A stretch of 64,000 nt of DNA from Comamonadaceae bacterium PBBC2 (GTDB taxonomy: Bacteria > Pseudomonadota > Gammaproteobacteria > Burkholderiales > Burkholderiaceae_C): contig NKIO01000007.1 in assembly GCA_002255935.1 (NCBI GenBank), positions 20,154 to 84,153 on the forward strand. Direction: 5' to 3'. A model generated the notes under the pieces. It saw only the letters and a program-made list of their open reading frames with translations. It was not told where the DNA came from and made no database searches. Below are positions 47,086-54,864 of the stretch, piece by piece. A program made the position numbers and the translations under genes. Position 1 is the first letter of the stretch. Each line of letters begins with the position of its first letter.

Positions 47086-49854
47086 TCAATCGGGAAGGTA
47101 CTGGCCAATCAGCGCCAGATTCTGTATGGCGGCCAGGCTCCACTGGGCCGCATCATTGGTGCTGATCCACAGGGCCTCATTCACCGGGTTCAGCACCGCA
47201 GGGCCGCTGATGCGCGTGGTCTTGAGCGTCTTGTGGCCGCGTGGGTCGTCGGCCAGGAATTCGCGCCAGGCGCGCTGGGCCAGGGCCTTGTCCTGTTTGC
47301 TGTGGGCTGCGTAGGCGCTCAGACGCGAATGGCCTACGCTCAGCACGTTGCCGCCGCCGTGCGGTGCGCCCAGTACCTTGATCTGCTGCTCCTTGGGCGC
47401 GTTGTACAGCTCACAGTATTGCAGCCAGGCCTGTTTGAACGCGGGCTCGTCAATGAGTTCCACCAGCTCGGCCATCATCTCGACGGCACCGAATACGGCG
47501 CTCAAGTGGCTGGCGCTCAGTTTGTCGCCGCTGACGTTGTGGAAAGCACCTTCGTTCGGCCCCGTAGGCTCATAGCCGCCGCTGCCGGTGAAGAAGCCAT
47601 GGGGCATGGCCGCGATGCCCTGCATGCCACGCAGCAGCTTGTTGCGCCAGCGCTTGTCGCCCGTACGCTCCCACTCGGTCAGCACGTTTGCGACGACGGA
47701 CCCCCAGTCGGTGCCGAAGCCGATACGCGCGGGCCACGGGCCTTTGTCTACGCGGCCGGCGATCTTGCGCACAGGGTCCACCTCGTCCATCTTGGTGTCC
47801 GCGCTCAGCACTTCGTGCATCACGTCGCCAATACGTTCATCGGCACTCAGGTAGTAGTAGAAGCGCCGGTAGGCTGCGGTGCTGATGCGCGCCTGCTTGG
47901 CACTGCAACCCCAGTGCTGCACGTTGTGCCGCGTGCCCAGGCCCTTGAAGTGGCCCAGGTGGTAGATATCGACCTCGCTGGTGTGGCGCACCATGGCCTC
48001 GGCGAAGCGGAAGATGTCGGCCCGGCCGCTGCGCAAAAAGGCGTACCACAGCCACAGGTCGGGCGAAAGTTCGGAGTTGTCCCAGGCATAGCCGCCCACG
48101 TCGTAGCGCCACTCGTGGCGGTCGGCATCGTAGGTGTGGCGGATGTCGCCATAGTCCCAGAAGCCATACCAGTGCCGTTGCTCGGCCTCCTGCTTGTAGA
48201 AGTCGAACAGGAAATCCAGCTTGTCCTCAATGGCCGCCTTTTGCGGGCTGGAGCGGTCGGGCAGGCTCCACAGGCTGCCGAATACGCCGCAGGCCAGGTA
48301 GCGCTCCGGTTGGGCCACCAGTTGGGCGGGTGTTTGCACCGCAGCGGCCATCTGTACCAGGCGTTCGCGGCTGGGTGTCTTGCTGACTGCCCACAGCGTG
48401 ATCTCGCTGCTGCGCGCCACACCGTGCGGCGTGCCATAGCCTTTTTCGTAATCCTCGTAGGTCATCTCCAGGCCTTCGAGCTCCTGGGCATGTGTCTCCA
48501 TGCCCAGGCCATCGTGGTAGAAGCGCATGTCCATCGCAGGTGCGTCGGGCGCGTGCATCCAGGTGGTGACTTCGGCAGCAGTGCCCGCATCGCCGTGGGC
48601 ATTGCGGATGTCCAGCTGGGTGGGGTGGCGTTGCCAGAAATCACGCAGGCCAAACACCACACCGCCGCTGGCACCACCCACATAGCCACTGCCCGGTGCA
48701 CGGTGGCCCCAGGCGGCCGGAATCCAGCCGTGGCCGGCCTTGGTGCGTTTGCGGATTTGGAAGGCATCGGCGCTCAACTGGCTCAACGTGAAGTCGCCCC
48801 AGCAAGGAATGCGGTGCATCAGCTGGCGCACCTGCGTGCCAAAGCTATCCACCGACGGGCAAGCAATACCTGCCACTTGCGCCGCGCGCACTGCCGCACC
48901 GGGGTCACGCCGCAGCCCGGTCAGGTTGCGCACGGCTTCGCCCCACAGACCGCCGTTCTCACCGGCGAAGCGCACATGGCGGTCGTGCGGCTGGTCGCGC
49001 AGCGGCACCTGGAAGCGCAGGCCGATGCCGCGCAAAAAGTCCTTGTGCTCATCGCCATCAAACACAAAGGTGTGCATGATGCGCACCGACTCGGCCCCAG
49101 CATAAAAGTACAGGCGCACGGTGAAGGGTAACCAGCTGCGGCCACGGGCCGTGTGCATGCCTTCGATCTTGACCACCGCCCGCACCGGGCCACGCTGCTC
49201 CACCGTGACGGTGTTGATGCTGCTCTTGAATTCCGTCTGGGTCACCGCGCCCTGGCTGGCATCGGGTCGGTCATCGGCCTGGGCGACCAGGCTGCAGGCT
49301 TGCAGAATGTTCAGCCCACCGCGTTGGATGCTGCTGATCAGTTGCTCGCCGCTGCGTGGCAGCACGGCACGGATCACGCCCGTGTCGATGCTGACGCTGT
49401 CTGCAGTCTCTTGTACCTGCACTTGCAGAGCCGCTGTTGGCGTGACGGGGGCCGATGTGGGAACAATGCGCAGAGTTTCTGGCAAGGGCAAAGCCGCGGG
49501 CAGGGCGTGGGCGGTCCACTTGAGTGAGCCATCGGGCCAGTAGGCCAGGGGCCAGGTTTGCAGCGGCAGCGCCTTGCCTTGGGCATCGTTCAACGCAAAG
49601 CCCTGCTCTTTGCGTACCTGCCCCTTGGGCCAGGGCAAGCCCAGGGTTTGCCCCAAAGACAAGGCGGGTGCACTGCCCTCTAGCCAGCGCAGCGCCAACT
49701 GGTCAACCGCCACAGGTGGGGCTGGGCGGGGCGCTGCGGCTGAACCGGGCGTGGCCTGGGTTTGGGCCTGCGCGGCCCCCGCCAGGCTGCTCAGCGGCAG
49801 GGCGGCAGCCACGCCGCTGGTTTTGAAGAAATGGCGGCGGGTGAGTTCAGTCAT
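47086..49854 (-). CDS. Exo-rhamnogalacturonan lyase-like (PL26/PcRGLX-type), Tat signal
   Basis: MTELTRRHFFKTSGVAAALPLSSLAGAAQA Tat motif; LRWLEGSAPALSLGQTLGLPWPKGQVRKEQGFALNDAQGKALPLQTWPLAYWPDGSLKWTAHALPA N-terminal domain. Confidence 0.75.
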   Translation of the reverse strand: MTELTRRHFFKTSGVAAALPLSSLAGAAQAQTQATPGSAAAPRPAPPVAVDQLALRWLEGSAPALSLGQTLGLPWPKGQVRKEQGFALNDAQGKALPLQTWPLAYWPDGSLKWTAHALPAALPLPETLRIVPTSAPVTPTAALQVQVQETADSVSIDTGVIRAVLPRSGEQLISSIQRGGLNILQACSLVAQADDRPDASQGAVTQTEFKSSINTVTVEQRGPVRAVVKIEGMHTARGRSWLPFTVRLYFYAGAESVRIMHTFVFDGDEHKDFLRGIGLRFQVPLRDQPHDRHVRFAGENGGLWGEAVRNLTGLRRDPGAAVRAAQVAGIACPSVDSFGTQVRQLMHRIPCWGDFTLSQLSADAFQIRKRTKAGHGWIPAAWGHRAPGSGYVGGASGGVVFGLRDFWQRHPTQLDIRNAHGDAGTAAEVTTWMHAPDAPAMDMRFYHDGLGMETHAQELEGLEMTYEDYEKGYGTPHGVARSSEITLWAVSKTPSRERLVQMAAAVQTPAQLVAQPERYLACGVFGSLWSLPDRSSPQKAAIEDKLDFLFDFYKQEAEQRHWYGFWDYGDIRHTYDADRHEWRYDVGGYAWDNSELSPDLWLWYAFLRSGRADIFRFAEAMVRHTSEVDIYHLGHFKGLGTRHNVQHWGCSAKQARISTAAYRRFYYYLSADERIGDVMHEVLSADTKMDEVDPVRKIAGRVDKGPWPARIGFGTDWGSVVANVLTEWERTGDKRWRNKLLRGMQGIAAMPHGFFTGSGGYEPTGPNEGAFHNVSGDKLSASHLSAVFGAVEMMAELVELIDEPAFKQAWLQYCELYNAPKEQQIKVLGAPHGGGNVLSVGHSRLSAYAAHSKQDKALAQRAWREFLADDPRGHKTLKTTRISGPAVLNPVNEALWISTNDAAQWSLAAIQNLALIGQYLPD

Positions 49855-49886
49855 AGGTTCTTTCAAGTGGCACGGGTTGCGCAGGC

Positions 49887-51521
49887 TTAGCGCCCGCGCC
49901 CCCACAGCGTGGCGTAGCGCCAGCCGGTCAGGTCTTCCACAATTTTTCGGTTCTCTTCCGACTCGGCCGTGGTGGCTCCGGCGCGCAGGCGCTCCACCTC
50001 ATGCACCAGCACCGCGTGCGTGCGCGCATTCAGGCGGAATGACCACGACGCCAACAGCCCCAGCAGCATGACGAGGATCGGGCCGCCCACCATCAGCAGA
50101 GTGATGGTCTGAATGGCTTCGGGCGTTTGCTCAATCAGTTGGCCGGGGCGCGATTTAGGCGAGATGTAACCACCCATATCGATGATCCAGCCGGTAGCAA
50201 TGATGGCCAAGGATTGCGCCAGCTTGCGCACCAGCGTCATCACCCCGGCAAAGATGCCTTCGCGGCGCTGGCCCGTCACGGCCTCGTCAATATCGGGCAG
50301 GTAGTTGTAGACCGACCAGGGCACAAAGTTCAGCGTACCCCGGCCCAGACCGGCCAACAAAATCGGTACAAACAACCAGAACACCAGCGCCGGGTTGAAG
50401 CCGGGCGCACTGGGGTTCAGCGCATCAAAAATATTGCCGCCTAGCAGCGTCAGACCCTGCGCAAAGCCCGCCGGGCGCAGCATGAAGAATGTGAGATACA
50501 GCAGCAGCGCTGCGCCAAAAAAGCTGATAGCAATGCGGTAGGCCAGCACCGGCCCGGTGCGGATCACGATGCTGATGGCCAGCATCACCGAGACCAACTG
50601 CGCGATGTACATCGTCGTCATCAACTGCGAGATCACCAGCGTGGCCCCCATCAGCACCGTGGCCACAAAGATTGGGAAGGCGGTGTTGAAAATATCCTGC
50701 GAGATATAGGCCCCCAGGTACAGGCTCAGGTGTTGGCGAAAGGCGCGTATCTTCAGCGTAGAGGCCAGATCGCGGAACATGCGCAGCGGAATCCCCAGCG
50801 CCTCACCCAGCGCAAATGGCTTGGGCTGGATAAGCATCTCATCGGCCGTGTAGGGCCGCTCCCAGCTGGTCAGCACCACAATCAGCACGACCAAAGAGAA
50901 GATGCCGCCAAAGATCGCCGCCATCCAGAAGAAAGTGTCGGGCGAGTCTTTGCCGCCAAAGTTATTGATGATCAGCGTGGGCAGATACGAGGCCAAAATG
51001 GCCGAGCTTTGCGCCACGATCATGCGGGCACCGGCGAACTTGGCCTTGGCTTTGTAGTCCTTGGTCATCTCGGCGGCCAGTGTTTCCCAGGGGATCAGAA
51101 ACATGGTGTACAGCAGCTCAAAGAAGATGAAGCACAGCAGGTAATAGGTGAAGGTGTTGCCGGTGCGAAAGATCAGCGCAAAGCTGGGCAAGAGCGGAAT
51201 GGTGAGCAGCAAAAACAGCTTGCGCCGCCCCACCTTGTGCCCTATCCAGGTGTGGCGCAGGTTGTCAGAGATATAGCCAATCAGCGGGCAGGTAATAGCC
51301 TCCAGCAGGCGCGGCAGGCCCAGAATAAGGCCCGCCTCCACCGCAGTCAGACCACAAAAGGTGGTGAAGAAATAAAACAACCAACCGGTGATAACGGCCT
51401 GCGCACCTGCCCCCAGCATGTCGCCCGAGCCCCAGCCCCAGTAGTTGATCCAGGTCGGCGTTCTTACCGGCGATCCCCTGGGCATTGGGTCGGGCGTACC
51501 CGCTGTCTGTTCAGCAGCCAT
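49887..51521 (-). CDS. MFS/GPH (glycoside-pentoside-hexuronide) family sugar transporter
   Basis: WINYWGWGSGDMLGAGAQAVITGWLFYFFTTFCGLTAVEAGLILGLPRLLEAITCPLIGYISDNLRHTWIGHKVGRRKLFLL. Confidence 0.9.
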   Translation of the reverse strand: MAAEQTAGTPDPMPRGSPVRTPTWINYWGWGSGDMLGAGAQAVITGWLFYFFTTFCGLTAVEAGLILGLPRLLEAITCPLIGYISDNLRHTWIGHKVGRRKLFLLLTIPLLPSFALIFRTGNTFTYYLLCFIFFELLYTMFLIPWETLAAEMTKDYKAKAKFAGARMIVAQSSAILASYLPTLIINNFGGKDSPDTFFWMAAIFGGIFSLVVLIVVLTSWERPYTADEMLIQPKPFALGEALGIPLRMFRDLASTLKIRAFRQHLSLYLGAYISQDIFNTAFPIFVATVLMGATLVISQLMTTMYIAQLVSVMLAISIVIRTGPVLAYRIAISFFGAALLLYLTFFMLRPAGFAQGLTLLGGNIFDALNPSAPGFNPALVFWLFVPILLAGLGRGTLNFVPWSVYNYLPDIDEAVTGQRREGIFAGVMTLVRKLAQSLAIIATGWIIDMGGYISPKSRPGQLIEQTPEAIQTITLLMVGGPILVMLLGLLASWSFRLNARTHAVLVHEVERLRAGATTAESEENRKIVEDLTGWRYATLWGRGR

Positions 51522-51637
51522 GTTGTCTGTTCCTCGTTTTTTTTATCGACCTGACCGCTTAGCGCGGCAGGCTTGTCTCTCAGGCTGCGGCTGTTGTTCG
51601 CCGTCTATGCCTTTGTTTTTTCAGTCGTCAGGCGTGT

Positions 51638-52801
51638 TCAGACAAACCGGTACATGAACTCACCCAGCGCCAGCAGGGCCATGGCCTGGCCAAAGGGCAT
51701 GGAGGTCAGCGGTATGTCTTTGTATTCCTGCAGGGTGTTGAACACCGGTGTGCCAAACGACACCTGGGTCAGCTCACCCGCTTCATTGATGTGGGCGCGC
51801 ACCGCCTTGGCCGCGCGGATGCCCATGGCCTCATACGACTTAGGCAGGTAGCCCTTGCGCACGGCCTTCAGAATGCCGTACGCGAAACCGGCCGACGCGG
51901 CGGCTTCTTCGTACGAGCTGTCGTCATCCAAAATCGTGCGCCACAGGCCCGACGGGGCCTGGTGCTTGGCCAGCGCCTGCACCTGTGCCTCTAGCGTGGA
52001 GATCAAAAACATGCGCAGCGCGTCGTCTTTGGGCAGGTTCAGCAGTTCGATGAACTCAGGAATGACGATGGTGATCCACGAATTGCCCCGCGCCCACAGT
52101 GCATTGGCAAAGTTGTGGCGGCCCTCAAAAGTCCAGCCGTGAAACCACAGGCCGGTCTTCACATCGGCCAGGTATTTGATGTGGACCAGAAACTGGCGCT
52201 TGGCTTCTTCCACATAGTGCGGGCGGTTCAGCAGCAGGCCGATTTTGGCCAGCGGCAACACCGCCATCATCAGCGTGTCGTCCCACAGCTGCTGGTGGTT
52301 GACGCTGTTGTAAACGATGTGCTGAAAGCCACCTTCTTCGGTGCGGGGCAGGCCGTCAAACACCCACTCGCCCCAAGTCTCCAGGTAGGGCAGGTAGGTG
52401 CGGTTGCCAGTGCGCTCGTACAAGTAGGCCAGTGTCAAAAAGGGCGCGACGGTGTTGATGTTGCGCGAAGGCGAGCCCTCGGCAAAGCGGTCTTCAAACC
52501 ACTTCAGCATGATGTCCCAGGCCTGGGTGTCGCCGGTCATCTCCCACATTTTGTACATGCCGTACAGGCCCACGCCGTGGGTCCACTCAAAGCCGTTCCA
52601 GCCCTTGGTATCAATCACCCGGCCATCGGCCAGGCGCAGCAAAAACTTGCCCTCGTCATCCCGAATGTTGACCAGGTTGTGCATCAGGCGCTGGATAGCG
52701 TCCTGGTAATCATCGCGGTCAGCATCCAGCGCGGCCATCTGGTGGGCCAGCAACGGGTGGATGCGAGAGGAGTCGGTGGGCTTGAGGATTTGCTGGCTCA
52801 T
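51638..52801 (-). CDS. GH105 unsaturated rhamnogalacturonyl hydrolase-like, cytoplasmic
   Basis: NGFEWTHGVGLYGMYKMWEMTGDTQAWDIMLKWFEDRFAEGSPSRNINTVAPFLTLAYLYERTG; LWFHGWTFEGRHNFANALWARGNSWITIVIPEFIELL; YEEAAASAGFAYGILKAVRKGYL. Confidence 0.92.
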   Translation of the reverse strand: MSQQILKPTDSSRIHPLLAHQMAALDADRDDYQDAIQRLMHNLVNIRDDEGKFLLRLADGRVIDTKGWNGFEWTHGVGLYGMYKMWEMTGDTQAWDIMLKWFEDRFAEGSPSRNINTVAPFLTLAYLYERTGNRTYLPYLETWGEWVFDGLPRTEEGGFQHIVYNSVNHQQLWDDTLMMAVLPLAKIGLLLNRPHYVEEAKRQFLVHIKYLADVKTGLWFHGWTFEGRHNFANALWARGNSWITIVIPEFIELLNLPKDDALRMFLISTLEAQVQALAKHQAPSGLWRTILDDDSSYEEAAASAGFAYGILKAVRKGYLPKSYEAMGIRAAKAVRAHINEAGELTQVSFGTPVFNTLQEYKDIPLTSMPFGQAMALLALGEFMYRFV

Positions 52802-52958
52802 GGTGTTCTTGTAGAGGCGTCTGCGCCCTAGGTGCCGGGGAATTCTTGCACACTTAATATTTTTGAAACAGTGTCTCAACCCATATCGTCAACTTGTTGA
52901 TTGAAGACGGCTTTGGGGGGCGGTGGGCCGGACGTGGGGTCCTGCCAATTTGAAACAA

Positions 52959-53019
52959 CTTGCTATTGATTTGGGAGCTGCTGCCGCACTATCCACGGCT
53001 TAGAAAGCTGATTTGGCAC
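52959..53019 (+). repeat. Dispersed ~60-bp repeat, copy 5
   Basis: cttgctattgatttgggagctgctgccgcactatccacggcttagaaagctgatttggcac. Confidence 0.85.
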
Positions 53020-53068
53020 CCAAAGAAAAGGGGGCTTCCGAGTCAAGCCAAGTAATCGCCAACACGCA

Positions 53069-53359
53069 TCACTCTTGCCCAGGAAACTCTCGCCGGGTGT
53101 GAATCACATTGACCACTTCAATGCAGGAGGCAGTAACTCTGTAATAGACGATGTAGTTCGGGTGCGCCACGATTTCCCGCATCGCAGGTAGGGTTTGGCT
53201 CTGCCGAAACAGGTAAGGATGCTCAGACACTGGCAACACCGACTCCATCAAAACGTCACGTAGGCGGCGCGCTGCTAGCGGATTGACATTGGCCACATAG
53301 CGGATGATCTTGGCCAAGTCGCTGCGGGCGCTGGCTCGCCAAATAATCGGCAACGTCAT
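53069..53359 (-). CDS. RelE/ParE family toxin
   Basis: LPIIWRASARSDLAKIIRYVANVNPLAARRLRDVLMESVLPVSEHPYLFRQSQTLPAMREIVAHPNYIVYYRVTASCIEVVNVIHTRREFPG. Confidence 0.92.
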   Translation of the reverse strand: MTLPIIWRASARSDLAKIIRYVANVNPLAARRLRDVLMESVLPVSEHPYLFRQSQTLPAMREIVAHPNYIVYYRVTASCIEVVNVIHTRREFPGQE

Positions 53360-53550
53360 TTTTGGGCGTTGTGGCGGTTCTCGGCTTCAACGATGATCGC
53401 TTCCATTTCGGCCATCACCTGATCGTGCGGAATGCCGGGGCGAGTGTCGTCCAGACTCGCCTGTACCTTGGCCTTAACCCATGCCACATGGCTTGTCTCT
53501 TGCGCTTCGGTTTCAAATTCCGAGACCAATGGGGAAAGGATTGCATTCAT
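53356..53550 (-). CDS. Cognate antitoxin (RelB/ParD/stability-determinant type)
   Basis: 64 aa, EFETEAQETSHVAWVKAKVQASLDDTRPGIPHDQVMAEMEAII; 4-bp overlap with the toxin. Confidence 0.85.
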   Translation of the reverse strand: MNAILSPLVSEFETEAQETSHVAWVKAKVQASLDDTRPGIPHDQVMAEMEAIIVEAENRHNAQK

Positions 53551-53750
53551 GTTGGAACCTCAGTGCTTGCTGACAGGGAACAAAGTTTACTCTTTGCACT
53601 GGTCCGGCGTTACTTCCCGTTAAGCATCATTACCCGAGCTATGCGCATTGACGGCTAGGGTGGCGTACCAGCCACAGATGGATGAAAGCTCGTGCTTGCT
53701 GAAATCCATACTGCAAGTGCAACTGCCGGAAGTTGATGTTTTGTCATGGG

Positions 53751-53810
53751 TTTGCTATAAAAAAAGAAGCTGCTCCCGCACTATCCACGGCCTGAACGGC
53801 CTCATTCGCC
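53751..53810 (+). repeat. Dispersed ~60-bp repeat, copy 6
   Basis: tttgctataaaaaaagaagctgctcccgcactatccacggcctgaacggcctcattcgcc; overlaps the stop codon of the PIN-like gene. Confidence 0.9.
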
Positions 53811-54347
53811 AGCTTGCAGCAAAACCGCTTGAATCAACCGATCGCTCAAAAAGTAACCCGCCTGCCGCAATGCCAATAGCAAGGGTTTGATCGCTGCAAT
53901 GCGTCCGGTTTGCTTGGCCAATACCAGCAAGCCAGCCGTTCCCATCGTAGCTACGGCGCAATGCAGTGCGGCCTGCCGCCCGCGGTGGTCGTCTATCAAC
54001 AGCAGCACCGACTTAGCCTGCTCATCTCTCCATTGCTGTGCCAGAACCATGGCGCTGGCTTCGCCCATGTCGATTTGATGCAGGCTCATGAGATCACGGC
54101 AAAGCACGTGCCAAGCGTGTGGGCCCAAGTCGTCCATGGGCACCACAACCAGCCAATCTTGCGCGAAAGCAGCCTGCAATAGCGCTTGGTCTGCAAACGT
54201 GCCGCCCGCCAACACTTCGTCCGCAACAAACGAGGTCACGGTAACTCTGCCAAAAAGCTGCGGCAGTAAATCAAGCTGGCCGATACGCGCCAAGCCAATC
54301 AGAGGACCCGCATCGGCAATGACTACCCCGCTGGCGGCCACGCTCAT
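53802..54347 (-). CDS. DUF3368 PIN-like toxin
   Basis: GVVIADAGPLIGLARIGQLDLLPQLFGRVTVTSFVADEVLAGG...MGEASAMVLAQQW...VLLLIDDHRGRQAA...TMGTAGLLVLAKQTGRI. Confidence 0.88.
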   Translation of the reverse strand: MSVAASGVVIADAGPLIGLARIGQLDLLPQLFGRVTVTSFVADEVLAGGTFADQALLQAAFAQDWLVVVPMDDLGPHAWHVLCRDLMSLHQIDMGEASAMVLAQQWRDEQAKSVLLLIDDHRGRQAALHCAVATMGTAGLLVLAKQTGRIAAIKPLLLALRQAGYFLSDRLIQAVLLQAGE

Positions 54348-54694
54348 GTTTTGGCTTGCAGCCAGGCTGCACCTTGCGCCACCTCGGCGGCCAGGGTGGG
54401 GGCGTCATAGTCTGCCACCGGCACACCCAGTTTGGCCAAGCGCGTCAGCATGTCGCCCAAGGGTTCGTTGGCCAGTTTGGCAGCGCCTGCCACCGTGATC
54501 AAGCGGTCTTTGAACAGACTCACCGCCATCGCTTGGCGCACGTGTATGAAGTCCGCCAAACCGTCGAGCTGCTCAAAACCAATCATGACGGCATCGGGTT
54601 TGTCGCGATTCATGACCACCACCATCTCGGTACGCGCGTCGCGCAGCGCGGTAGATGGGTTGGATTTCAATTGCCGAACATTGATGGTCTGCAT
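54344..54694 (-). CDS. Antitoxin with Phd-like N-terminus and UPF0175-like C-terminus
   Basis: MQTINVRQLKSNPSTALRDARTEMVVVMNRDKPDAVMIGFEQL; LFKDRLITVAGAAKLANEPLGDMLTRLAKLGVPVADYD. Confidence 0.8.
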   Translation of the reverse strand: MQTINVRQLKSNPSTALRDARTEMVVVMNRDKPDAVMIGFEQLDGLADFIHVRQAMAVSLFKDRLITVAGAAKLANEPLGDMLTRLAKLGVPVADYDAPTLAAEVAQGAAWLQAKT

Positions 54695-54782
54695 GATGTT
54701 CTCCTTTAATGTAGGAACATTGGGATTTTAGCATCCGTGTGCCGCTAGCCCTATAGCGTTACTTCAAGTTCAAGTACACCCA

Positions 54783-54844
54783 TTTGCTATTGATTTGTGA
54801 GCTGCTCCCGCACTATCCACGGGCTGAACGGCCTATTTGGCACT
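54783..54844 (+). repeat. Dispersed ~60-bp repeat, copy 7
   Basis: tttgctattgatttgtgagctgctcccgcactatccacgggctgaacggcctatttggcact. Confidence 0.9.
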
Positions 54845-54864
54845 CAACTCTTTAGGCGTGCGCG

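Noticed and set aside
46954-49131. 725-aa plus-strand ORF
   Set aside because: Antisense to the well-supported GH43-GH35 and PL26-like genes; low-complexity residue mix typical of GC-rich shadow ORFs.
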